NCBI GenBank assembly: GCA_903845315.1
Contig: CAIMWY010000109.1
Location: forward strand, 1-6,675
DNA from: an uncultured Burkholderiales bacterium
GTDB taxonomy: Bacteria > Pseudomonadota > Gammaproteobacteria > Burkholderiales > Burkholderiaceae
DNA: 6,675 nucleotides
Direction: 5' to 3'
Each line of letters begins with the position of its first letter. The stretch's first letter is position 1. Below, piece by piece: positions 1 to 6,206 of this stretch. The notes under the pieces were generated by a model. The model did no database searches, was not told the origin of the DNA, and saw nothing but the letters and a program-made list of their open reading frames with translations. A program made the translations under genes and the position numbers.

Positions 1-1002
1 CGCAATGTGCTGATGCACCCCGACGTCGACGCGGCAGTGCTCGAAACCGCCCGTGGCGGTATGCTGCGTGAAGGCTTGGCCTTTGACCGCTGCCAAGTGG
101 CCGTTGTCACCAACATCGGCATGGGTGACCACCTAGGTCTGAACTACATCTCCACCGTGGAAGACCTGGCGGTCTTGAAGCGCGTCATCGTGCAAAACGT
201 GGCCACCTCTGGCGTGGCCGTGCTCAACGCCACCGACCCCATCGTGGCAGCCATGGCGGGCAACTGCCCGGGCCAGGTGACCTTCTTTGGCTTGGACGCG
301 CACCACCCCGTCATCGCCACCCACCGCGCCCAAGGCAAGCGTGTGTTGTTTGTCGAAGACGACCAAATCGTGGCCATGCAAGGCAACCACTCGGTGCGCA
401 TTGCGCTGTCAGAAATTCCCGTCACCCGCAGCGGCGCCATTGGCTTTCAAATTGAAAACGCCATGGCCTCCATTGCGGCAGCTTGGGCTGTGGGCGTCCC
501 GTGGCAAACCATCTGCACCGGCCTCGCCACCTTCATCAGCGACAGCCATGCGGTGCCCGGACGGTTCAACGTGTTCGACTACAAAGGCGCCACCGTGATC
601 GCCGACTACGGCCACAACCCCGACGCCATCAAGGCCCTGGTACAAGCCGTGACCAACCTGCCTGCCCAGCGCCGCAGCGTGGTGATCAGCGGCGCCGGTG
701 ACCGCCGAGACGATGACATTCGCGAGCAAACCCGCATCATTGGCGAGGTGTTTGACGACGTGGTGCTGTACCAAGACGCGTGTCAGCGTGGCCGTGTCGA
801 TGGCGAGGTGTTGGGCTTGCTGCGTCAAGGCCTGGAAGGCGCCAAGCGCACGACGCACATTGACGAGATTCACGGCGAGTTCTTGGCGATTGACCGGGCG
901 ATGGAGCGTTTGAACAAAGGCGATTTGTGCTTGATCTTGATTGACCAAGTAGAAGAGGCGTTGGCGCACATCACGCAACGGGTGAACGCGGCTTCGGTTT
1001 AA
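1..1002 (+). CDS. cphA: Cyanophycin synthetase, C-terminal part (5' end outside window)
   Basis: The reading frame is open from base 1 (first codons R-N-V-L-M) to a TAA at 1000-1002, giving the last ~333 residues of a longer protein. Cyanophycin synthetase is a cytoplasmic ATP-dependent enzyme that builds the multi-L-arginyl-poly-L-aspartate storage polymer. An ATP-grasp half adds Asp to the backbone and a C-terminal Mur-ligase-like half adds the Arg side chains. Only the Mur-ligase-like half is visible. Its motifs are VLETARGGM (nt 37-63), VVTNIGMGDHLG (nt 103-138), FQIENAMAS (nt 445-471), PGRFN (nt 556-570), ADYGHNPDAI (nt 601-630) and GAGDRRDDD (nt 691-717). The end, DQVEEALAHI, is also typical of the family. 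Because the ATP-grasp half is missing I cannot tell a standard CphA1 from a CphA2 or a second Burkholderiales paralogue. The family call is firm; the exact subtype is open. The gene is convergent with the malonyl-CoA synthetase gene. Confidence 0.92.
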   Translation, partial: RNVLMHPDVDAAVLETARGGMLREGLAFDRCQVAVVTNIGMGDHLGLNYISTVEDLAVLKRVIVQNVATSGVAVLNATDPIVAAMAGNCPGQVTFFGLDAHHPVIATHRAQGKRVLFVEDDQIVAMQGNHSVRIALSEIPVTRSGAIGFQIENAMASIAAAWAVGVPWQTICTGLATFISDSHAVPGRFNVFDYKGATVIADYGHNPDAIKALVQAVTNLPAQRRSVVISGAGDRRDDDIREQTRIIGEVFDDVVLYQDACQRGRVDGEVLGLLRQGLEGAKRTTHIDEIHGEFLAIDRAMERLNKGDLCLILIDQVEEALAHITQRVNAASV

Positions 1003-1017
1003 CTCCTATTTGTGCAG

Positions 1018-1099
1018 GGGGAGCGAGCGGCAGGGGCAACACATGGCTCCTCGCTTCGCTCTTGATGTCGCCACATGTTGCCCCTGCCACTCGCTCTTC
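1018..1099 (+). repeat. Long imperfect hairpin A, 3' of the cyanophycin synthetase gene
   Basis: Arms 1021-1047 and 1070-1096 are reverse complements at 24 of 27 positions, including an unbroken 13-bp block (1029-1041 with 1076-1088). Mismatches are at 1028/1089, 1042/1075 and 1043/1074. Outer positions 1018-1020 can pair weakly with 1097-1099. The loop is 22 bases (1048-1069), containing tcctcgct, cgctctt and atgtc. The left arm starts 18 bases after the cphA stop. No T-run follows the right arm (next bases ttcgcac), so it is not a textbook intrinsic terminator, although its position suggests a transcript-end role. The loop is repeated in hairpin B on the opposite strand. It could also be a REP-like dispersed repeat. 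The structure is seen directly; its function is inferred. Confidence 0.7.
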
Positions 1100-1133
1100 G
1101 CACGCCACCACAGCACGCCAACCTACCCTCGAA

Positions 1134-1217
1134 GCCAAGGCGAGCAGTCAGTGCCCGATGCGGCGACATGAAGAGCGCAGCGAGGAGCCGCAGCGGGTGC
1201 TGGCTGATCGCCTTGGC
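1134..1217 (-). repeat. Long imperfect hairpin B, 3' of the malonyl-CoA synthetase gene
   Basis: Arms 1134-1164 and 1187-1217 can pair at 29 of 31 positions when read as plus-strand RNA: 26 Watson-Crick pairs and three G-U pairs, with mismatches only at 1144/1207 and 1158/1193. The loop is 22 bases (1165-1186). Its reverse complement matches the loop of hairpin A at 20 of 22 positions, and both loops are closed by ggc/gcc. The stems of A and B are otherwise unlike each other. Read on the minus strand, it begins 31 bases after the matB stop codon. No T-run follows it on either strand. Likely uses are a 3'-end stabiliser, a terminator of unusual form, or a dispersed repeat. Confidence 0.7.
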
Positions 1218-1248
1218 GTAGCGCCATAGAACACGAGAGCGCAAAAAA

Positions 1249-2784
1249 TCAGAACAGCGCCTTGTACTGATCGCGCAACAAATTCTTCTGCACCTTGCCC
1301 ATGGTGTTGCGCGGCAAGGCCTCCACCACAAAACACTTCTTCGGAATTTTGAAATTCGCCAACTGTGACTTTAAGCCCGCAATCACCGCATCACCCGACA
1401 CCTGGGCACCGGGCTTGACAATCACCACCGCCACACCTACTTCGCCAAAGTCGGGGTGCGGCACACCCACCAAAGCGCTCTCGGCCACTCCAGGCATGTC
1501 GTTGATGTAGCCCTCAATCTCAGCCGGGTACACGTTGTAGCCACCGCTGATGATCAGGTCTTTGCTGCGCCCCACAATCACCACATAGCCACGCTCGTCC
1601 ACCTTGCCCACGTCACCGGTTTTGAAGTAGCCATCGGCGGTGAACTCTTCTTTGGTTTTCTCAGGCATGCGCCAGTAGCCTGCAAACACGTTAGGGCCTT
1701 TGACCTGAATGCCACCAATCTCGCCCACCGGCAAGTTGTGGCCTTGATCGTCTTGCACGCGCAAGCTCACACCAGGCAACGGGAAACCGACCGTGCCACC
1801 ACGACGCTCGGTCTGACCGGGGTAGCGCGCATCGGCTTGGTAAGGGTTGGAGGTGAGCATGGCGGTTTCGCTCATGCCGTAACGCTCCAAAATCGTGTGG
1901 CCAGTGCGCTGCTGCCACTCATGGAAGGTTTCAATCAACAAGGGCGCTGAACCCGCCACGAACAAGCGCATGTGTGCGGCCTGTGCTTGGGTCAGTGAGG
2001 GCTCGGCCAGCATGCGCACGTACAGCGTGGGCACGCCCATGAACACGGTGGCCTCAGACATTTTGGCGATCACCAGCTTGGGATCGAATTTAGACATCCA
2101 AAACATCTTGCTGCCATTGAGCAGCGCGCCGTGGATGGCCACAAACAAACCGTGCACATGGAAGATGGGCAAAGCATGAATCAACACGTCGCCTTTTTTC
2201 CAACCCCAATAGGTTTTCAGAGCGGCGGCGTTGCTCAGCAAGTTGTGGTGCGACAGCATGGCGCCTTTGCTGCGCCCGGTGGTGCCACTGGTGTACAAAA
2301 TGGCCGCCAATTCATCCGCATTGCTTTGCACCACCGTGTGTCGACCGGAACAATGCGCAGCTCGCTCCAACAAGCTACCGGTGCGGTCGTCGTTCAAGGT
2401 GAACACATGGGCCGTACCCGCTTTGAAAGCAATTTTTCTGACCCATCCAAAGTTAGACCCACTGCACACCACCACCGACGGTTCGGCGTTGCCCACGAAG
2501 TACTCGATCTCAGCACTTTGGTAAGCGGTGTTGAGCGGCAAAAACACCAAGCCTGCACGCAAGGTGGCGAGGTACAGCATCATGGCTTCGACCGATTTTT
2601 CCACCTGTACCGCCACACGGGCGCCACGCGGCAGCTTGAAAGAGGTCAGCAAGTTGGCCATCATGGCGCTGGCGCAATCTAGGTCGCTCCAGCTGTAGCA
2701 CAGGCCGTCTTCGGTCTCGACAGCAATGGCATTCAAGTCAGAAGGAAATGCGGCGCGCAGAGCCGCGAACAGGTTATGGTTCAT
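1249..2784 (-). CDS. matB: Malonyl-CoA synthetase (malonate--CoA ligase, MatB family)
   Basis: This cytoplasmic acyl-adenylate enzyme converts malonate, ATP and CoA to malonyl-CoA, AMP and PPi. In-frame ATGs exist at 2826 and 2784. I prefer 2784 because GGAA lies six bases upstream, the product (511 aa, starting MNHNLFAALRAAF) begins where MatB proteins usually begin, and the 14 extra residues look non-conserved. Numbered from the 2826 ATG, the motifs are the phosphate loop YTSGTTGRSKGAM (178-190), the MatB-like LPIFHVHGLFVA (219-230), GVPTLYVRML (264-273), ERYGMSET (314-321), YFKTGDVG (400-407), GRSKDLIISGGYNVYPAEIE (419-438) and PRNTMGKVQK (505-514). K511 is the adenylation lysine, which in Rhodopseudomonas palustris MatB is a regulatory acetylation site. 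The arginine in GVPTLYVRML probably aligns with the malonate-carboxylate-binding residue. It is last in the minus-strand gene string, after the Bug protein. A methylmalonyl side activity is possible. Confidence 0.92.
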   Translation of the reverse strand: MNHNLFAALRAAFPSDLNAIAVETEDGLCYSWSDLDCASAMMANLLTSFKLPRGARVAVQVEKSVEAMMLYLATLRAGLVFLPLNTAYQSAEIEYFVGNAEPSVVVCSGSNFGWVRKIAFKAGTAHVFTLNDDRTGSLLERAAHCSGRHTVVQSNADELAAILYTSGTTGRSKGAMLSHHNLLSNAAALKTYWGWKKGDVLIHALPIFHVHGLFVAIHGALLNGSKMFWMSKFDPKLVIAKMSEATVFMGVPTLYVRMLAEPSLTQAQAAHMRLFVAGSAPLLIETFHEWQQRTGHTILERYGMSETAMLTSNPYQADARYPGQTERRGGTVGFPLPGVSLRVQDDQGHNLPVGEIGGIQVKGPNVFAGYWRMPEKTKEEFTADGYFKTGDVGKVDERGYVVIVGRSKDLIISGGYNVYPAEIEGYINDMPGVAESALVGVPHPDFGEVGVAVVIVKPGAQVSGDAVIAGLKSQLANFKIPKKCFVVEALPRNTMGKVQKNLLRDQYKALF

Positions 2785-2790
2785 CGCGTG

Positions 2791-2794
2791 TTCC
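2791..2794 (-). promoter_or_regulatory. Ribosome binding site supporting the matB start at 2784
   Basis: The minus strand reads CGGAACACGCG and then ATG, so GGAA sits six bases before the ATG at 2784. The alternative ATG at 2826, only five bases after the stop of the Bug gene, has just a weak GAG in front of it. This favours the shorter MatB. Confidence 0.5.
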
Positions 2795-2831
2795 GAATAA
2801 TCAAGAGTCTTTACATCAAGGTCCATCCAAC

Positions 2832-3833
2832 TCAGTCAAGTTTGGCGCCCGAGGCCTTCACCACGACAGCCCAGCGCTTGATTTCGTTGTTCACGAACGA
2901 TCCAAATTGGGGGCCGGTGATGTTGGGAAATTCGGCACCATTTTGAGACCAAGCTAGCTTGATCTCATCCGCCACAGAGGCTTTGCGCACTTCTTCAATG
3001 ACGCGAGCTTGCAAGTCTGCAGGCGTGCCCTTGGGTGCCCAAAGTCCGTACCAAGTGGTGACGGTGTAGTCGGGCAAACCCAGCTCAGCCGCGCATGGCA
3101 CATCGGGGAACGCCGCATTGCGTTTGTTGCCAGACACCATCAGGGCTTTGATGCGTCCGCCTTTGATGTGTTGAGCCGAGGAGCCCAGGCCGTCAAACAT
3201 CATGTCCACATTGCCCGCAATCAGGTCTTGCAAGGCCGGGCCTGCACCGCGGTAAGGAATGTGGGTGATGAAGGTTTTGGTTTGCAGCTTGAACAACTCA
3301 CCCGCCAAGTGGTGCGAGGTGCCGCCACCGGCCGAGCCAAAGTTCAAGCGACCGGGGTTGCTGCGCACCTGCTCCATGAACGCTTTGTAGTCGCCCGGGA
3401 TTTTTTTCGGGTTCACCACCAGCACTTGGGGTACCACGGCCATCAAGGCCAGGGGCACAAAGTCGCGCTCAAGGTCGTAGTCCAGTTTGGGATACATCGA
3501 AGGCGCAATCGAGTGGTGCACCGCGCCCATGAACAAAGAGTAACCATCGGGCGCGGCCTTGGCTGCCAAACCTGCGCCTAAGTTGCCGCCTGCGCCGCCA
3601 CGGTTGTCAATCACCAAGGTCTTGCCGGTCTGTTTGGCAAACTGGGCAGAGAAAGGACGCGCAAAAGCGTCGGTACCGCCGCCGGCGGGGAACGGCACCA
3701 CCAAGTTCACGGGTTTACTGGGCCAATTGGGGTCGGCCTGCACACCCACACTGCAAGCTGCCAAGCCTGCGCTGGCCCAGCGCAGCACATCACGGCGCGA
3801 TGAGAAAGTAGACGCTATCTTTGTTTTCTTCAT
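2832..3833 (-). CDS. Bug-family (TctC) tripartite tricarboxylate transporter substrate-binding protein
   Basis: This is a periplasmic solute-binding protein that captures small carboxylates for TctA/TctB-type transporters. The frame is open from ATG 3866, whose ATGA overlaps the decarboxylase stop. The ATG at 3833 has GGAG six bases upstream and begins with a normal signal peptide, MKKTKIAS, so I chose it (333 aa). The signal has a twin-arginine motif, SRRDVLR, then a hydrophobic stretch. It could be cut by signal peptidase I after VQA (before DPNW), or be a lipoprotein signal with the lipobox LAAC. Numbered from the 3866 ATG, family motifs are FPAGGGTDAFAR (59-70), DNRGGAGGNLGA (87-98), APDGYSL (105-111), GSAGGGTSHHLAGELFK (177-193), HIPYRGAGPALQDLIAGNVD (202-221) and WYGLWAPKGTP (272-282). 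It lies between malonyl-CoA decarboxylase and malonyl-CoA synthetase, so malonate is the likely ligand. That ligand is inferred from context only. No TctA or TctB gene is in the window. Confidence 0.93.
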   Translation of the reverse strand: MKKTKIASTFSSRRDVLRWASAGLAACSVGVQADPNWPSKPVNLVVPFPAGGGTDAFARPFSAQFAKQTGKTLVIDNRGGAGGNLGAGLAAKAAPDGYSLFMGAVHHSIAPSMYPKLDYDLERDFVPLALMAVVPQVLVVNPKKIPGDYKAFMEQVRSNPGRLNFGSAGGGTSHHLAGELFKLQTKTFITHIPYRGAGPALQDLIAGNVDMMFDGLGSSAQHIKGGRIKALMVSGNKRNAAFPDVPCAAELGLPDYTVTTWYGLWAPKGTPADLQARVIEEVRKASVADEIKLAWSQNGAEFPNITGPQFGSFVNNEIKRWAVVVKASGAKLD

Positions 3834-3838
3834 GTTTG

Positions 3839-3843
3839 TCTCC
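3839..3843 (-). promoter_or_regulatory. Ribosome binding site supporting the Bug gene start at 3833
   Basis: The minus strand reads ATGGAGACAAACATG. GGAGA lies just before the ATG at 3833, with GGAG at six-base spacing. Two upstream in-frame ATGs (3866 and 3845) have no purine-rich site at proper spacing. The ATG at 3845 itself overlaps this site. Confidence 0.65.
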
Positions 3844-3862
3844 ATCGTTGTTTTGCAATCTG

Positions 3863-5296
3863 TCATGAAAAATAAAGGTCTTGCACGTCACCCGATGCGG
3901 GCGACTCACCCTTGTCTAGCTGCGCTCGATTTTTGTCGATGCGCTTTAAGTCGTAGAGGTAATTCACCATCAAGCCGTGCGACTGTTTGATGCCCTTGGG
4001 CGAAGCATCGGCAAACCAGTTGATGCGCTCAATCCGGGCCCCATTGCCCAAGTGGAACCGGGCCACAGGGTCGAGCACCTGATCGTCTTTTTTCTCGCAC
4101 CCGAGGTAGTGTGCCGCACTTCGGGTGAGGAACAAGCGCAAAGGCGACTTCAGCGACAAGGTCTCAAGCAGCAAAGGCTGTTCAATCGCGGCCAGCACAT
4201 GGGTGGACGTGGGCGGCTCAAAACTCAATTCACGGCCCAAAACCGACAGCTCTTTGTCGCTCATGCGGGCCAACAAGCTGTCTACGTTTTTAGTCAACCA
4301 AGGCCGCAAGCCGGGAATGGGCGACAAGGTGGCAAAGGTTTTAAGTTTGGGAAATTCAGTGCGTAAGGTTTCGACCACGCGCTTGATCAGCGAATCGCCA
4401 AAGCTCACGCCACGCAGGCCGGCTTGGGTGTTGCTGATGGAGTAAAAAATGGCCACGCTGGACTTTTGCAAATCTTCGGGTGCGGCGCCTTCGTCCAGCA
4501 ATGGTGCAATGCTGTCGGCCATCTCATTGAGCAAGGCCACCTCCACAAAAATCAAGGGTTCGTTGGGCAAACTGGGGTGAAAGAAACCGTAACAGCGGCG
4601 ATCGCTGTCCAAGCGGTTTTTCAAGTCGGCCCAGCTGCGAATGTCGTGCACAGCTTCGTACTTGATGAGTTTTTCCACCAACGACGCGGGCGAGTCCCAG
4701 CTGATGGTACGCAGCTCTAAAAACGCCACGTCAAACCATGTAGAAAACAAATTCTCCAACTCGGCATCTAACGCCAACAAACGCTTGTTGGCTTTGAGCT
4801 GGGGCAGCAACTCGGCGCGCAAATCAACTAAGAAGCGCATGCCGCCTGGGTAAGTGGCAAAGCGCTGCAACAAACGCGTGCGTGGCGACACCAAGGCGCG
4901 GCGTAAACGAATCTCGGCTTGACCCTCATCCACGGTACCCAAAGCGGCGTCGTAGCCGTCACGCGCTGCGCGTACCTTGACCGCATCAGGCCCAAACTGT
5001 TCACTGATCAAAAGCCACAAATCTTGTCGCTCGTTGGCCGGTGCCAAGGCATACCAATCTGCCAAGGCCTTGGCGCGACGCCCGCCTTCCACCTCGCTCA
5101 CGCGCGGGTCCACCACGCTTTGTAGCAGAGTCAAAGTGCGGCGCAAAGAACGGGGTGACAGCGCTTCTTTTTGTTGTCGCAGCGTTGCGTCTAAGCGCTC
5201 ACGGGTCGATCGGTCTTCGGCTTTGATCGGCTCACTGGCCAAAGCCGAGTTACGCAAAAGGTTGAGCTTGCTACTGAGCCAAGCGGTCGCGTTCAT
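3863..5296 (-). CDS. matA: Malonyl-CoA decarboxylase (MLYCD/MatA family)
   Basis: This enzyme converts malonyl-CoA to acetyl-CoA and CO2, the second step of malonate use after MatB. The protein is 477 aa, the usual length for bacterial members. Roughly residues 1-180 form the helical N-terminal domain, and the rest is the GNAT-like catalytic domain. Family blocks are [20 protein letters not shown] (233-252), [19 protein letters not shown] (282-300), [10 protein letters not shown] (320-329), [18 protein letters not shown] (413-430) and [10 protein letters not shown] (441-450). His415 corresponds to the catalytic histidine (human His423), and a serine of FYSIS (S286 or S288) to the catalytic serine. 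The start at 5296 has AGGAA four bases upstream. Its ATG overlaps the lgt TGA by four bases (ATGA), and its own TGA lies 29 bases before the preferred Bug start. The gene looks intact. Together with matB it completes malonate to acetyl-CoA. In some species the enzyme may instead lower malonyl-CoA levels. Confidence 0.95.
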   Translation of the reverse strand: MNATAWLSSKLNLLRNSALASEPIKAEDRSTRERLDATLRQQKEALSPRSLRRTLTLLQSVVDPRVSEVEGGRRAKALADWYALAPANERQDLWLLISEQFGPDAVKVRAARDGYDAALGTVDEGQAEIRLRRALVSPRTRLLQRFATYPGGMRFLVDLRAELLPQLKANKRLLALDAELENLFSTWFDVAFLELRTISWDSPASLVEKLIKYEAVHDIRSWADLKNRLDSDRRCYGFFHPSLPNEPLIFVEVALLNEMADSIAPLLDEGAAPEDLQKSSVAIFYSISNTQAGLRGVSFGDSLIKRVVETLRTEFPKLKTFATLSPIPGLRPWLTKNVDSLLARMSDKELSVLGRELSFEPPTSTHVLAAIEQPLLLETLSLKSPLRLFLTRSAAHYLGCEKKDDQVLDPVARFHLGNGARIERINWFADASPKGIKQSHGLMVNYLYDLKRIDKNRAQLDKGESPASGDVQDLYFS

Positions 5297-6129
5297 ACCG
5301 TTCCTATCTCTGATGATGCCTTCGATTCATGATGCAGTGTGCGCCCCCACAGCCACACGCCCACCACCACCATGGGCACACACAGCCACTGACCCATGCT
5401 CATGTTGAGCGCCAAGAGCCCTAAGTGAGCATCGGGTTCGCGAAAGTACTCGGCCATGAAACGCAAACTGCCATAGCCGATCATGAACACGCCCGACACC
5501 GCGCCCACCGCACGTGGCTTGCGCGCATAGACCCACAACACCACAAACAACAACAAGCCTTCGCCCAAAAATTGATACACCTGCGAGGGGTGACGTGGTA
5601 TCCAACTGCCGCTTTGCGGAAACACCATGGCCCATGCCAGCGCAGGGTCGGCCGCCCGCCCCCACAGCTCGCCATTGATGAAATTGCCCACCCGCCCGGC
5701 TGCTAACCCTGTAGGCACACAAGGTGCGATGAAATCGGTCACCCACAGCCAAGCGCGTTGGCGCTGCCAGGCAAACACGGCGGTGGCCACAAACACACCC
5801 AGCATGCCACCATGAAAGCTCATGCCGCCTTGCCACAAAGCCAACACCTCCAACGGGTGCTCGGCGTAATAGCCCGGCTTGTAAAACACGCAATAGCCAA
5901 TGCGACCGCCCAAAATCACACCCATCACACCGTAGAACAAGATGTCTTCAATGTCTTGACGCGACCAAGTGCCCAAAACCACGTGTTGCGCATAGGGCTC
6001 ATGCGTCAAACGCAATCGCGCCAAGCCCACAAACAAAGCGAAAGCCGCCAGGTAGGTCAAGCCATACCAATGGACGGCCAAGGGGCCCAATTGCAGAGCG
6101 ACAGGATCAATCGAAGGGTGCATCAACAT
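5293..6129 (-). CDS. lgt: Phosphatidylglycerol--prolipoprotein diacylglyceryl transferase
   Basis: Lgt is an inner-membrane enzyme that moves diacylglyceryl from phosphatidylglycerol to the lipobox cysteine of prolipoproteins, the first step of lipoprotein maturation. The protein is 278 aa with about seven hydrophobic membrane segments. SFHGGMLG (104-111) contains the conserved histidine matching E. coli His103. [14 protein letters not shown] (145-158) is the family signature with the essential arginine and asparagine. RHPSQVYQ (179-186) and [13 protein letters not shown] (223-235) are also conserved. The start MLMHP at 6129 fits the usual MLIHP beginning. The ATG two codons on (6123) has better spacing from the weak AGG at 6132-6134, so the start is uncertain by two codons. 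It is first in the minus-strand gene string. Its TGA overlaps the ATG of malonyl-CoA decarboxylase, suggesting translational coupling. It is divergent from ilvD. Confidence 0.97.
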   Translation of the reverse strand: MLMHPSIDPVALQLGPLAVHWYGLTYLAAFALFVGLARLRLTHEPYAQHVVLGTWSRQDIEDILFYGVMGVILGGRIGYCVFYKPGYYAEHPLEVLALWQGGMSFHGGMLGVFVATAVFAWQRQRAWLWVTDFIAPCVPTGLAAGRVGNFINGELWGRAADPALAWAMVFPQSGSWIPRHPSQVYQFLGEGLLLFVVLWVYARKPRAVGAVSGVFMIGYGSLRFMAEYFREPDAHLGLLALNMSMGQWLCVPMVVVGVWLWGRTLHHESKASSEIGTV

Positions 6130-6206
6130 AGCCTGATTGTGCCCGCCCCAAGTGCCCCTTCGGGCGGCGGGTAAACTGGCGGGCTAACGACCTATACAGA
6201 GCCACC
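6130..6206. promoter_or_regulatory. Divergent lgt/ilvD spacer with G+C-rich inverted repeat
   Basis: These 77 bases must hold the control signals for ilvD, and for lgt with its downstream genes unless those promoters lie inside a gene. I see no convincing -35/-10 pair on either strand. The spacer contains gcccgcc (6141-6147) and its exact reverse complement ggcgggc (6178-6184), plus a small gccc/gggc hairpin with a four-base loop (6154-6165). These could be an operator or simply G+C-rich sequence. ilvD has only a weak GAG (6199-6202 region, AGAG) before its ATG. Confidence 0.4.

Noticed and set aside
409..978. Open frame of 189 codons on the minus strand
   Set aside because: It lies wholly inside the cyanophycin synthetase gene, which has strong motifs on the plus strand. 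The antisense frame is rich in V, A, H and Q without family motifs, as expected from GC-biased codons.
1018..1099. Hairpin A as a classic rho-independent terminator
   Set aside because: Neither side of the stem is followed by a T-run. The AAAAAA at 1243-1248, a T-run on the minus strand, comes directly after the matB stop without a stem before it.
999..1331. Minus-strand open frame of 110 codons spanning the convergent gap
   Set aside because: It overlaps the end of matB in another frame and runs through both hairpins. Its product is R/C/S-rich low-quality sequence with no motif or ribosome site.
1456..1950. Plus-strand open frame of 164 codons
   Set aside because: It is antisense to the matB region holding its conserved adenylation motifs and has no recognisable domain.
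3009..3581. Plus-strand open frame of 190 codons
   Set aside because: It is antisense to the Bug gene, whose family motifs are clear. The product is a V/H/Q/R-rich shadow.
5327..5893. Minus-strand open frame of 188 codons
   Set aside because: It is a second frame inside lgt on the same strand. The lgt signature motifs are in the other frame.
6193..6198. TATACA as a -10 box for ilvD
   Set aside because: It is only eight bases before the start codon, and nothing like TTGACA lies 16-18 bases upstream.
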